Of a stretch of 37,913 nucleotides of DNA, positions 7,414-15,335 are shown one piece after another. Both the position numbers and the translations under genes were made by a program. Position 1 is the stretch's first letter, and each line of letters opens with the position of its first letter. The DNA is from Burkholderiales bacterium (GTDB taxonomy: Bacteria; Pseudomonadota; Gammaproteobacteria; Burkholderiales; Burkholderiaceae_C). Below the pieces are notes generated by a model. The model was given only the letters and a program-made list of their open reading frames with translations, ran no database searches and was not told where the DNA came from. Location of the stretch: the NCBI GenBank assembly GCA_025352345.1, contig JANXTP010000394.1, positions 1 to 37,913 on the forward strand, written 5' to 3'.

Positions 7414-8077
7414 TGCGCAGCAGGCCCGAGGTCGGCCCGAGCACCGAGGTGCCGGCAAACTGCTTGTGGGCCGACAGGTACCGATCCAGCCGCGGATCGC
7501 GAATGACTTGGCCGTCGAAGACCAGTTCCATCCCTGCGGGGTACACCTCGGAAGGCGGTGCGACGTCTTCTGTTCTGCTGACCTTGATCAGCGAGTTCGA
7601 GGAACTGCCCGCCGGCGCCATCGCCACTTGCGGCACGGCAACCGGATTCACCGCAGGATGCTGGATCCCGACGACGGCACCGACCACCACCACGAACCCC
7701 GCCGCCAAGGCCATCGGAAGTGCCCAGGCACGCGCCGGCCGAACGACGGGCGGCGCCCCCCCCCCTTGACCCGCCGGCTCCGCAGCAGGATGCTGCACCG
7801 GCCGAGGCGCCAGGACGACCGGTTCGGCCGCCATGCGTTTGCGGAAGTCGCGCAGAAACTGCTCGTCACTGGCGCACGACTGCGCCAGGTCTTCGCAGCG
7901 CATGACGTCGCCGATCAGACTGTAGGCATGCCAGGTGTCACGGCTGCACACATCGGTGCGCCATTCCGAACAAATGCGCTCAACCGGGCCGCCCAGCAAC
8001 TCACCGTCGAGCAATGCCGACAGTTCCTCGCCTCGTGCGCGCCCCGGGTCGGATCCTGAACCCGAATGATCTGCCAT
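7385..8077 (-). CDS. rseA: Anti-sigma-E factor RseA
   Basis: RseA holds RpoE at the inner membrane and is destroyed by regulated proteolysis under stress. The 230-residue protein has an N-terminal cytoplasmic sigma-binding domain (EELSALLDGEL, then WHAYSLIGDVMR), a proline/glycine-rich linker, one membrane segment (ALPMALAAGFVVVVGAVVG) and a periplasmic tail. The ATG at 8077 has a strong AGGAG seven bases upstream, which decides against the in-frame upstream start. The linker is encoded over a run of ten Gs (7756-7765 on the plus strand as Cs), an obvious slippage site. Gap to rpoE is 68 bases. Confidence 0.93.
   Translation of the reverse strand: MADHSGSGSDPGRARGEELSALLDGELLGGPVERICSEWRTDVCSRDTWHAYSLIGDVMRCEDLAQSCASDEQFLRDFRKRMAAEPVVLAPRPVQHPAAEPAGQGGGAPPVVRPARAWALPMALAAGFVVVVGAVVGIQHPAVNPVAVPQVAMAPAGSSSNSLIKVSRTEDVAPPSEVYPAGMELVFDGQVIRDPRLDRYLSAHKQFAGTSVLGPTSGLLRNAAVEIPER
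7756..7765. repeat. Homopolymer of ten C (ten G in the rseA coding strand)
   Basis: Ten consecutive identical bases inside rseA code for part of a Gly-Gly-Gly linker between the sigma-binding domain and the membrane segment. The annotated frame is intact at ten. Loss of one base would shift into a frame that stops at 7648-7650, before a normal membrane segment is made. Confidence 0.9.
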
Positions 8078-8145
8078 GACAATCTCCTGTCCCACCCCAA
8101 CACACATCGCCCGACGACCTGACTGCGGTCAGCGCCCATCCATGG

Positions 8146-8820
8146 TCACCACCGTTCGCCGACCCGAGTGTCCAATAAAGGTCGTAAACGCAGTGCAATA
8201 GCCTCCCGTGCGCGAAAAATCCGGGAGCGCACGGTGCCGATCGGGCAATTCATCAATTCTGCAATTTCTTCGTAGCTCAATCCCTCGATCTCGCGCAACG
8301 TGATCGCCTGCCGCAGATCTTCGGACAACGCGTCGATGGCGGCATTGACCGTCATCGCCACTTCCTTGCTCGCCAGCAGCGATTCCGGCGTTTCACCGTC
8401 GGTTAGTTCGTTCTCGGTGCGGGAAGTTTCATCGTCGTCGTCATGAGACACACGTGAAGACTCCGTCACCAGCAGGTCGCGTTTGAGTTCACCCAGCGCT
8501 TTCTTGGCGGTGTTGACCGCAATCCGGTACAGCCAGGTGTAGAACGCGCTTTCACCGCGGAACTGCGGAATGGCCCGGTAGGCGCGGATGAAGGTTTCCT
8601 GAGCGATGTCGGGCACCAGATCGACATCCCGGACCATGCGCCCGATCAGCCGTTCAATGCGGCGTTGGTACTTGACCACCAGCATTTCGAAGGCCTTGAC
8701 GTCACCCTGCTTGACCCGATCGATCAGCGGCGCGTCAGCGTCGGGGGCGTTGATGCGCTCAACCAAGCTGGGCCTGCCGATCGGGTGTAGGCGGCCGAAC
8801 CGATGCGGCCGCGTGGGCAT
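8146..8820 (-). CDS. rpoE: RNA polymerase sigma factor RpoE (sigma-E/AlgU type ECF)
   Basis: This ECF sigma factor directs the envelope stress response. Region 2 is clear (YQRRIERLIGRMVRD, DIAQETFIRAYRAIP, FYTWLYRIAVNTAKK) and region 4 carries the DNA-binding helix (LREIEGLSYEEIAELMNCPIGTVRSRIFRARE). An acidic insert (DDDDE) between the regions is typical of Burkholderiales RpoE. The start is doubtful. ATG 8820 gives 224 residues and overlaps the preceding gene by 62 bases without a good ribosome binding site. An in-frame TTG at 8766 (MVERINAPDADAP) would give 206 residues, closer to the family norm, with an 8-base overlap. Followed by rseA, rseB and mucD. Confidence 0.93.
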   Translation of the reverse strand: MPTRPHRFGRLHPIGRPSLVERINAPDADAPLIDRVKQGDVKAFEMLVVKYQRRIERLIGRMVRDVDLVPDIAQETFIRAYRAIPQFRGESAFYTWLYRIAVNTAKKALGELKRDLLVTESSRVSHDDDDETSRTENELTDGETPESLLASKEVAMTVNAAIDALSEDLRQAITLREIEGLSYEEIAELMNCPIGTVRSRIFRAREAIALRLRPLLDTRVGERW

Positions 8821-9250
8821 AGACCGCACAGCGCAAGGCGTGCCAGTGGGATTCGAGGCCCCGCCGCTGCACCGGAATCCAGCCGCGCCGCAGCGTGCGC
8901 CTCGGGGCGTCGCAGCGGAACTTCAGCAGCATCCAGCCACCGAGGTCCAGCACAACCCGCAACTCGCAGACGTCGATCGAGCCTGTCCCGAGACCAGGGT
9001 CGGTGACCTGCCAGCGCTGGGTATCCCAGAGCAACCTGATCGGCCAGCGCCGCAGCAAATCGACCGCACCAAGCACCCCGACCAGCACGGATGCCATCAG
9101 CAGCACGCCGCTCCAGCCAGGCAACTCGTCATGGCGCGTGACGAGCCAAGTCGCGACTGCCGACAGCGCAGTCGCACTGACCAGCCCGAGCGCCGTGTTC
9201 CAGACACCAAAGCGCTGGACTGTCACCTGCACCGCCGACGCCGCTTGCAT
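8759..9250 (-). CDS. YgfX-like small inner-membrane protein
   Basis: A 163-residue protein with two membrane segments near the N-terminus (about 20-40 and 48-65), then a soluble part: a beta-rich stretch (WQVTDPGLG, then LRVVLDLGGWMLLKF) and a basic C-terminus with RRGWIPVQRRGLESHWHALR. This layout resembles the YgfX/DUF1434 family, which in enterobacteria pairs with SdhE; no sdhE is seen next to it here. Genes of this type often sit between fabF and rpoE in Burkholderiales. It lies 18 bases after fabF and its 3' end overlaps the 5' end of rpoE. Family call is by pattern and position only. Confidence 0.72.
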   Translation of the reverse strand: MQAASAVQVTVQRFGVWNTALGLVSATALSAVATWLVTRHDELPGWSGVLLMASVLVGVLGAVDLLRRWPIRLLWDTQRWQVTDPGLGTGSIDVCELRVVLDLGGWMLLKFRCDAPRRTLRRGWIPVQRRGLESHWHALRCAVYAHAAASVRPPTPDRQAQLG

Positions 9251-9268
9251 GACGCCGCCGCGGGGCCC

Positions 9269-10513
9269 TCAGACACGCTTGAAAACAAGCGTGCCGTTGG
9301 TTCCGCCAAACCCGAAGTTGTTTTTGACCGCCAGCTCGATCTTCATCTCGCGCGCCGTGTTGGCGCAGTAATCGAGGTCGCAGTCCGGGTCTTGGTTGAA
9401 GATATTGATGGTCGGTGGCGCCACCTGGTCACGCACCGCGAGCACGGTGAACAGCGACTCGATGCCACCCGCCCCGCCGAGCAGGTGCCCGGTCATCGAT
9501 TTGGTGGAACTGACCGCCAGCTTGTGCGCGTGATCGCCGAAGGCCAGCTTGATGGCATTGGTTTCATTCACATCGCCGAGCGGCGTGGAGGTGCCGTGGG
9601 CGTTCAGGTACTGGACCTGATCGGCCGACACGCCGGCGTTCCGCAAGGCCGCACGCATCGAGCGCTTCGGGCCATCGACGCTGGGCGCCGTCATGTGATG
9701 CGCGTCGGCGCCCATGCCGTAGCCGATCAACTCAGCATAGATCTTCGCGCCGCGCCGCTTCGCGTGCTCGTACTCTTCTAGCACCATGGCACCGGCGCCT
9801 TCGCCGAGCACGAAACCGTCCCGGTCCTTGTCCCAGGGGCGAGACGCGGTGGCGGGATCGTCGTTGCGGGTGGACAGCGCCCGCGCGGCCGCGAAGCCGC
9901 CGACACCCAACGGCAACACCGTCGCTTCGGCACCGCCTGCGACCATCACGTCGGCGTCGCCGTATTCGATCAGCCGGCCGGCCTCGCCGATGCAGTGCAA
10001 GCCAGTGGTACATGCGGTCACGATGGCCAGGTTGGGTCCCTGGAAGCCAAACTTGATCGACAGATGGCCGGAGATCATGTTGATGATCGAAGCCGGCACG
10101 AAGAACGGGGAGATGCGACGAGGACCGCGGGCCGACAGCTCCGCGTGGGTGTCCTCGATCAACGGCAAACCGCCGATGCCTGAGCCGACGATGCAACCGA
10201 TGCGCTCGGCCTGCTCTTCGGTCAACTCATCGTTGGTCTTCAGACCGGAGTCGCGCACCGCTTGGATGGATGCGGCCATGCCGAACTGCATGAAAACGTC
10301 CATGTGTCGAGCTTCCTTGGCAGGGAAGTAATCCTCGACATTGAAGTTCTTCACCTCGCCCGCGAAACGGCACGAGAAGCTGGACGCATCGAAGCGCGTG
10401 ATGTTGGCAATGCCAGAACGGCCCGCCAGGATGTTGGCCCAACCTTCCTTCACCGAATTGCCAACCGGACTGATCAGTCCGAGGCCGGTGACCACAACAC
10501 GACGCCGGCTCAT
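9269..10513 (-). CDS. fabF: 3-oxoacyl-ACP synthase II
   Basis: FabF (KAS II) condenses malonyl-ACP with acyl-ACP in fatty acid chain elongation and helps make cis-vaccenate precursors. The 414-residue protein has the Cys-His-His active site: C168 (VTACTTG), H306 (NAHGTSTPLGD) and H343 (KSMTGHLLGGAGG). The start at 10513 (MSRRRVVVTGLG) matches the family; a TTG at 10525 would add four residues only. It follows acpP by 94 bases, the usual order, with no terminator between. Confidence 0.97.
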   Translation of the reverse strand: MSRRRVVVTGLGLISPVGNSVKEGWANILAGRSGIANITRFDASSFSCRFAGEVKNFNVEDYFPAKEARHMDVFMQFGMAASIQAVRDSGLKTNDELTEEQAERIGCIVGSGIGGLPLIEDTHAELSARGPRRISPFFVPASIINMISGHLSIKFGFQGPNLAIVTACTTGLHCIGEAGRLIEYGDADVMVAGGAEATVLPLGVGGFAAARALSTRNDDPATASRPWDKDRDGFVLGEGAGAMVLEEYEHAKRRGAKIYAELIGYGMGADAHHMTAPSVDGPKRSMRAALRNAGVSADQVQYLNAHGTSTPLGDVNETNAIKLAFGDHAHKLAVSSTKSMTGHLLGGAGGIESLFTVLAVRDQVAPPTINIFNQDPDCDLDYCANTAREMKIELAVKNNFGFGGTNGTLVFKRV

Positions 10514-10607
10514 TGGCGGCCCCAAAGTGGAACAAGCCCGCTGGTCGTCGAGCAGGCTGGATCAATCGAACATGGCGGGCGGAAATGCATGCAATGAAGG
10601 CTCGGAC

Positions 10608-10847
10608 TCAGGCCTTTTGGTGCTTCAACGCGTAATCGATCGCGAGTTGAACCGTGGTGATTTTTTCGGCTTCTTCATCGGGAATCTCGATACCGAACTC
10701 GTCTTCGAGGGCCATCACCAGCTCGACCGTATCGAGTGAATCAGCGCCCAGGTCGGCGACGAAGGCCTTCTCGTTGGAGACATCGGATTCGGGTACGCCC
10801 AGTTGTTCGGCGATGATTTTCTTGACACGGGATTCGATATCGCTCAT
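10608..10847 (-). CDS. acpP: Acyl carrier protein
   Basis: AcpP carries growing acyl chains on a 4'-phosphopantetheine arm. The 79-residue acidic protein contains the attachment serine S37 in GADSLDTVELVM. A strong ribosome binding site (TGGAGGAG) lies just upstream of the ATG at 10847, ruling out the longer in-frame start at 10943. It sits between fabG and fabF; a leader of 127 bases with a possible -10 and a long hairpin separates it from fabG, consistent with separate high-level expression. Confidence 0.98.
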   Translation of the reverse strand: MSDIESRVKKIIAEQLGVPESDVSNEKAFVADLGADSLDTVELVMALEDEFGIEIPDEEAEKITTVQLAIDYALKHQKA

Positions 10848-10882
10848 GACTCCTCCAGGAGTGTTGTCTGAAACAGCCCGGG

Positions 10883-10888
10883 ATTCTA
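10883..10888 (-). promoter_or_regulatory. Possible -10 (TAGAAT) for acpP
   Basis: The minus strand reads TTTAGAATCCC, five of six bases of TATAAT, 36 bases ahead of the acpP start. No clear -35 is found at 17 bases, so the call is tentative. acpP commonly has its own promoter inside the fab cluster. Confidence 0.35.
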
Positions 10889-10894
10889 AAGGTT

Positions 10895-10922
10895 GCACCA
10901 TGTCGCCTCGCGGAGGTGGTGC
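10895..10922. promoter_or_regulatory. Bulged hairpin between fabG and acpP
   Basis: The ten bases GAGGTGGTGC are matched by GCACCA plus CCTC on the other side, separated by a five-base bulge, with a GCG triloop. No T tract follows on the minus strand, so it is not a standard intrinsic terminator. It could be an mRNA-processing or stability element between fabG and acpP. Confidence 0.35.
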
Positions 10923-10974
10923 GTGCTTAGGCCGGCCGGGCAAAACCGGGTCGATGGATGGGGGGCGACGGTGG

Positions 10975-11724
10975 TCAGTTCATGAACATGCCGCCGTTGA
11001 CATGCAGCTCGGTGCCGGTGATGTAGCCCGCGGCGTCTGACGCCAGGAAGGCGACCGCATGGGCCACATCATCGACGCTGCCGAGTCGGCCGAGCGGGAT
11101 CTGGCTCAGCAAGGCTTCCTTCTGTGCGGCTGGCAGCGCATCGGTCATGTCGGTCGCAATGAACCCAGGCGCCACGCAGTTGACGGTGATGCTGCGGCTG
11201 CCGATCTCACGCGCCAAGGCGCGGGTCATGCCGGCGACGCCGGCCTTGGCCGCGGCGTAGTTGGCCTGACCCGCGTTGCCGCTGGCGCCGACCACCGAAG
11301 TGATGTTGATGATGCGGCCCTGCCGCTGCTTGACCATGGGCCGGATGACAGCACGGCTGAGCCTGAACACTGCATTCAGGTTGGTGTCGATCACCGCGTC
11401 CCAGTCGGCGTCCTTCATCCGCATCGACAGGTTGTCGCGGGTGATGCCGGCGTTGTTGACCAGCACATGCAGCGCGCCGTGGGTCTTCAGCACCGTCTCG
11501 ACCGTGCGCTCGACAGCGGCGGCGTCATTCACATCGAGGCAGGCGCCAGCGCACCCCGCAAAGGCGGCCAGCGCCTCGCCAATCGCCAAGGCGCCGGCCT
11601 CGGTCGTTGCGGTGCCGACCACCACCAGACCACGGCGCGCCAGTTCGAGCGCGATCGCCCGGCCGATGCCGCGCGAGGCGCCTGTGACCAGCGCCACGCG
11701 GGTCGTCGTCTGTTCTGTCGTCAT
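10975..11724 (-). CDS. fabG: 3-oxoacyl-ACP reductase
   Basis: FabG reduces 3-oxoacyl-ACP with NADPH in fatty acid elongation. The 249-residue short-chain dehydrogenase has the cofactor motif TGASRGIG (14-21), the NNAG motif (90-93), and the catalytic S143, Y156 and K160 (NYAAAK). The C-terminus (YITGTELHVNGGMFMN) is typical of FabG. Its ATG overlaps the fabD stop by four bases (ATGA), so the two are translationally coupled. Confidence 0.97.
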   Translation of the reverse strand: MTTEQTTTRVALVTGASRGIGRAIALELARRGLVVVGTATTEAGALAIGEALAAFAGCAGACLDVNDAAAVERTVETVLKTHGALHVLVNNAGITRDNLSMRMKDADWDAVIDTNLNAVFRLSRAVIRPMVKQRQGRIINITSVVGASGNAGQANYAAAKAGVAGMTRALAREIGSRSITVNCVAPGFIATDMTDALPAAQKEALLSQIPLGRLGSVDDVAHAVAFLASDAAGYITGTELHVNGGMFMN

Positions 11725-12656
11725 GCCAACACTCCACGCACATCAACCAGCGAGGCCGGATCGAACAGCGCGGCCGAGACCGCCTCGGCATCGATGCGTT
11801 TGACCATGCCCGCCAGAATTTTCCCGGGCCCGCATTCGATCAGGTGCCCGATACCCAGGCCACGGATGGCCTGAATGGTTTCAAACCAGCGCACCGGCCC
11901 GAACGCCTGGCGGTACAGCGCATCGCGAATCCGCGCCGGGTCTGCTTCGGCGCTCACATCGATGTTGTTAAGCACCGGCATCGCAGGCACCTGGAAAGCC
12001 ACCGACGCCAGCTTGTCCTTCAGCCGCTCAGCGGCGGGTCGCATCAGGCTGCAGTGGAAAGGAGCAGACACTGGCAGCGGCAAGGTGCGCTTGGCGCCTG
12101 CGGCCTTCAGCAACTCGCAGGCCAGTGCCACACCGGCGTACGAGCCGGAGATCACCGTCTGCCTGGGATCGTTGAAGTTGGCCGCTTCCACCACTTCGCC
12201 GCTGTCGGCTGCCGCGCTGGCGCAGCCCGCACGCACGGCGTCGGCATCCAGCCCGAGGATGGCTGCCATGGCACCTGCACCCACCGGTACCGCCTCTTGC
12301 ATCGCCCGGGCGCGAAAGCGCACCAGCGGCAGCGCGTCGGCCAGGGTCAGTGAACCGGCGGCCACGAGGGCGCTGTATTCGCCCAGCGAGTGCCCGGCGA
12401 CCACCGCCGGTGCCAAGCCGGTTTCGGCCATCCATGCGCGGTAGCAGGCGATGCCTGCCGTCAACATCACCGGCTGGGTGTTGGTCGTCAGGTCGAGCTG
12501 ATCCTTGGGACCCTCACGCACCAGCCGCGCCACGTCGGTGTCCAGCGCGTCGGACGCTTCGCCCAGCGTTTGCGTGACCGCGGGATGATCGCCCCAGGCA
12601 TCGAGCATGCCCACAGACTGCGAGCCCTGACCAGGAAAGAGAAAAGCGAACGACAT
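11721..12656 (-). CDS. fabD: Malonyl-CoA:ACP transacylase
   Basis: FabD moves malonyl from CoA to ACP. The 311-residue protein opens with FAFLFPGQGSQ. It carries the catalytic S90 in GHSLGEYSAL and the partner H201 in SAPFHCSLM. The start at 12656 matches the family N-terminus. In-frame ATGs upstream at 12665 and 12713 would add hydrophobic residues unlike FabD, and no strong ribosome binding site is visible for any of them. It lies 53 bases after fabH and overlaps fabG by four bases. Confidence 0.96.
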   Translation of the reverse strand: MSFAFLFPGQGSQSVGMLDAWGDHPAVTQTLGEASDALDTDVARLVREGPKDQLDLTTNTQPVMLTAGIACYRAWMAETGLAPAVVAGHSLGEYSALVAAGSLTLADALPLVRFRARAMQEAVPVGAGAMAAILGLDADAVRAGCASAAADSGEVVEAANFNDPRQTVISGSYAGVALACELLKAAGAKRTLPLPVSAPFHCSLMRPAAERLKDKLASVAFQVPAMPVLNNIDVSAEADPARIRDALYRQAFGPVRWFETIQAIRGLGIGHLIECGPGKILAGMVKRIDAEAVSAALFDPASLVDVRGVLA

Positions 12657-12709
12657 GATCGACATGACAAACAGAAAAGAAACAAACAGGAGGGGACGCG
12701 CGAACTGCC

Positions 12710-13720
12710 TCAAAAATCCAGCAGCACAGCACCCCAGGTGAACCCGCCGCCCACACCTTCGAGCATCACCGTGTCGCCCCGCGCGATGCGCCGATCGCGC
12801 ACCGCCACATCGAGCGCCAGCGGGATCGATGCGGCGGAGGTGTTGCCGTGGTCGGCCACGGTGACGATCACCTTGTCCATCGACAGCTTCAGCTTGCGCG
12901 CGGTGCTTTGCATGATGCGGATGTTGGCCTGGTGCGGAATCAGCCAGTCAATGTCCGCTTCGCTGCGTCCTGATTTGGCCAGCACCGAGCGAGCCACATC
13001 TTCCAGCACACCCACGGCCAGCTTGAACACGGCTTGGCCGTCCATTTTCAGCAGCGGGTCGCCGCGCACCTGACCGCCGGCCACGCTGCCGGGCGTGCAC
13101 AGGATGCCGACGTGTCGGCCATCGGCATGCAGCTCGCTGGCGATGAGCCCGGGCGTGTCGCTGGCCTGCAGCACCACCGCACCGGCGCCATCGCCAAACA
13201 GCACGCAGGTGCCGCGGTCATCGAAATCCAGCAGTCGGGAAAACACTTCAGCGCCGATCACGAGCGCCTTGTTCGCCGCACCGGTGCGGATCATCGAATC
13301 AGCCACCGTCAGTGCATAAACAAAGCCGGAACACACCGCCTGAACGTCGAACGCAGGACAGCCGGAGATGCCGAGCTTCTGTTGCACGATGCAGGCGGTC
13401 GACGGGAAGACCATGTCCGGCGTCGAGGTGGCCACGATGATCAGGTCGATCGACGATGCGTCGCAATCGGCGGCCTCAAGCGCGCGCCGCGCTGCGGCCA
13501 CGGCGAGGTCGCTGCACTGCTCACTATCGGCGGCGAAATGCCGCGCCCGGATGCCGGTGCGCTCGACGATCCAATCGTCAGACGTCTCGACGCCACGAGC
13601 GGCCAGCTGGTCGGCCAAAGCGGCATTGGTCAGCCGTTTGGCGGGCAGATGACCGCCGGTTCCCGCGATGCGCGAAAAGCGTCCCGGTGGGGTGGCTGCA
13701 GTAGAGGCTGTGCCGTTCAT
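12710..13720 (-). CDS. fabH: 3-oxoacyl-ACP synthase III
   Basis: FabH (KAS III) starts fatty acid synthesis by condensing acetyl-CoA with malonyl-ACP. The 336-residue protein has the active-site C130 (DVQAVCSGF), H263 (IPHQANIRI) and N293 (DHGNTSAAS), all conserved. About ten extra N-terminal residues (MNGTASTAATPP) precede the core. Its ATG overlaps the plsX stop by four bases, in the standard plsX-fabH-fabD-fabG order. Confidence 0.96.
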   Translation of the reverse strand: MNGTASTAATPPGRFSRIAGTGGHLPAKRLTNAALADQLAARGVETSDDWIVERTGIRARHFAADSEQCSDLAVAAARRALEAADCDASSIDLIIVATSTPDMVFPSTACIVQQKLGISGCPAFDVQAVCSGFVYALTVADSMIRTGAANKALVIGAEVFSRLLDFDDRGTCVLFGDGAGAVVLQASDTPGLIASELHADGRHVGILCTPGSVAGGQVRGDPLLKMDGQAVFKLAVGVLEDVARSVLAKSGRSEADIDWLIPHQANIRIMQSTARKLKLSMDKVIVTVADHGNTSAASIPLALDVAVRDRRIARGDTVMLEGVGGGFTWGAVLLDF

Positions 13721-14826
13721 GCGGTGAGACGGGGCGCCATCATCTTGGGGTTGTCGTTGTCGCCAGAAAGCGAATTGGCCGGCATGGCCTGCAGGGTGTC
13801 ACGGATGCGATCGTGCACGGCGTCGAGCAACCCATTGCGGGCGGCATCATAAGCCCGGTTCAGCGCCTGCTCGAAGGCGAACGCATCAGCAGAGCCATGG
13901 CTCTTGAACACCAACCCACGCAATCCAAGCAAGGCGGCGCCGTTGTAGCGCCGGTGATCGACACGCGCTTTGAATCGGTTCAGCACGGGCATCGCCACCA
14001 AGGCGGCGATCTTGGTGAACAGGTTGCGCTTGAATTCCTGCTTGGTGAAATCCGACAGCATGGCTACCAGTCCTTCGGCGGTCTTCAAGGCCACATTGCC
14101 GACAAAGCCGTCGCACACGACGATGTCGGCGGTGCCCTTGAAGATGTCGTTGCCCTCGACATTGCCGTAAAAGTTCAGGTGCCCGCTGGCCGCCGCGGCA
14201 CGCAGCAGCTCGCCGGCCTGTTTGATGGTGTCACTGCCCTTGATCGCTTCCTCGCCAATGTTCAGCAGTCCGACGCTGGGCTGCTCCTTGCCTTCGACCG
14301 CCGCCACCAAGGCGCTTCCCATCACTGCAAACTGAAGCAGGTGCTCGGCGGTGCAGTCCACATTGGCCCCCAGGTCCAGCACGGTGGTGTAGCCGTCCCG
14401 CTGGTTGGGCATCACGGTGGCGATGGCGGGCCTGTCGATGCCTTCCAGGGTTTTCAGCACATAGCGCGACACCGCCATCAGCGCGCCGGTGTTGCCGGCA
14501 GACACGCAGGCGTCGGCGGCGGACACGCCGTTGTCGTCGGGTTTGACGAGATCGACGGCCAGACGCATCGACGAACGCTTCTTGCGCCGCAACGCAACTT
14601 CGATCGCGTCGTGCATCTCGACCACTTCAGGGGCATCGACCAAACGGCATCTCGCCCAATGGGCCGCAGGCGACAGCGCTTCGGGGCGGCCAACCAAGAT
14701 CAAATCAGCTTGCGGATGCCGTGCGAGGAACGCCCGACAAGCCGGCAGCGTGACCGATGGACCGTGGTCACCCCCCATGCAATCGACGGCCAGACGCACT
14801 TGGCGACGCGAAATGCCCTGGTTCAT
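13717..14826 (-). CDS. plsX: Phosphate acyltransferase PlsX
   Basis: PlsX converts acyl-ACP to acyl-phosphate for phosphatidic acid synthesis. The 369-residue protein opens its core with LAVDCMGGDHGPSVTLPA and contains SAADACVSAGNTGALMA and VCDGFVGNVALKT, all diagnostic. The start at 14826 (MNQGISRRQ) is the likely one; the frame is open further to 14919 but those residues look unlike the family. The 181-base gap to rpmF holds a GC-rich hairpin. Overlaps fabH by four bases. Confidence 0.95.
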   Translation of the reverse strand: MNQGISRRQVRLAVDCMGGDHGPSVTLPACRAFLARHPQADLILVGRPEALSPAAHWARCRLVDAPEVVEMHDAIEVALRRKKRSSMRLAVDLVKPDDNGVSAADACVSAGNTGALMAVSRYVLKTLEGIDRPAIATVMPNQRDGYTTVLDLGANVDCTAEHLLQFAVMGSALVAAVEGKEQPSVGLLNIGEEAIKGSDTIKQAGELLRAAAASGHLNFYGNVEGNDIFKGTADIVVCDGFVGNVALKTAEGLVAMLSDFTKQEFKRNLFTKIAALVAMPVLNRFKARVDHRRYNGAALLGLRGLVFKSHGSADAFAFEQALNRAYDAARNGLLDAVHDRIRDTLQAMPANSLSGDNDNPKMMAPRLTA

Positions 14827-14904
14827 GTTGTCGACACAGCGATCACGGTGACGCTTACCAGTTGGAGGGCCGCAGGGACCGAAGGGGCCAAGCACAAATG
14901 CGAA

Positions 14905-14937
14905 GGCCCGGCATTGCAAGTGTGCAGCGGCCGGGCC
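14905..14937 (-). terminator. GC-rich hairpin between rpmF and plsX
   Basis: A perfect 8-bp stem (GGCCCGGC with GCCGGGCC) encloses a 17-nt loop that can itself pair TGCA with TGCA. On the minus strand it is followed by TTCGCATTTGT, only moderately T-rich. It may be a partial terminator that lowers plsX-fab transcription relative to rpmF, or an RNA-processing site. Confidence 0.4.
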
Positions 14938-15007
14938 ATCGGTGACAGCGGATCATCAGTCTAGGCGCTGCGGCAGCGCAACGCTTTCGATCGAGCGCGT
15001 CAAACGC

Positions 15008-15190
15008 TCACGCGTCGGCTTTGGTCTTAAAGATCTTCCGGCCGCGGTAGAAACCGTTGGGGCTGATGTGATGACGCAGGTGCTGCTCACCCGTGGTCGG
15101 CTCAATGGCCGTTCCAGGCGTGTTCAGCGCGTAGTGGGACCGGTGCATGCCGCGCTTCGAAGGCGACTTCTTGTTTTGCTGGACAGCCAT
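15008..15190 (-). CDS. rpmF: 50S ribosomal protein L32
   Basis: L32 is a small protein of the large ribosomal subunit. The 60-residue product begins MAVQQNKKSPSKRGMHRSH and is of normal length; it has no cysteines, so it is a zinc-free form. A GGAG ribosome binding site precedes the ATG at 15190, deciding it over the longer open frame. It sits between the DUF177 gene and plsX, the conserved arrangement that links ribosome and lipid synthesis genes. Confidence 0.97.
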   Translation of the reverse strand: MAVQQNKKSPSKRGMHRSHYALNTPGTAIEPTTGEQHLRHHISPNGFYRGRKIFKTKADA

Positions 15191-15244
15191 GTGAATCTCC
15201 GCATACGTTGGTGGTGGCGCCCGGTGGCGAACCACTGCGGGACG

Positions 15245-15260
15245 GGCCCTGGTCAGGGCC
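15245..15260. promoter_or_regulatory. Small perfect hairpin upstream of rpmF
   Basis: GGCCCT and AGGGCC form a 6-bp stem with a GGTC loop in the 145-base gap between the DUF177 gene and rpmF. There is no T tract. It may be an mRNA leader structure; chance is also plausible at this GC content. Confidence 0.25.
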
Positions 15261-15335
15261 TGCAGGCAGTTGGCCCGGAGCAAACCGCGGGAACAACACC
15301 TGCCGAAAAGCTCATGAGTGTACCAGCAGGCTGCC

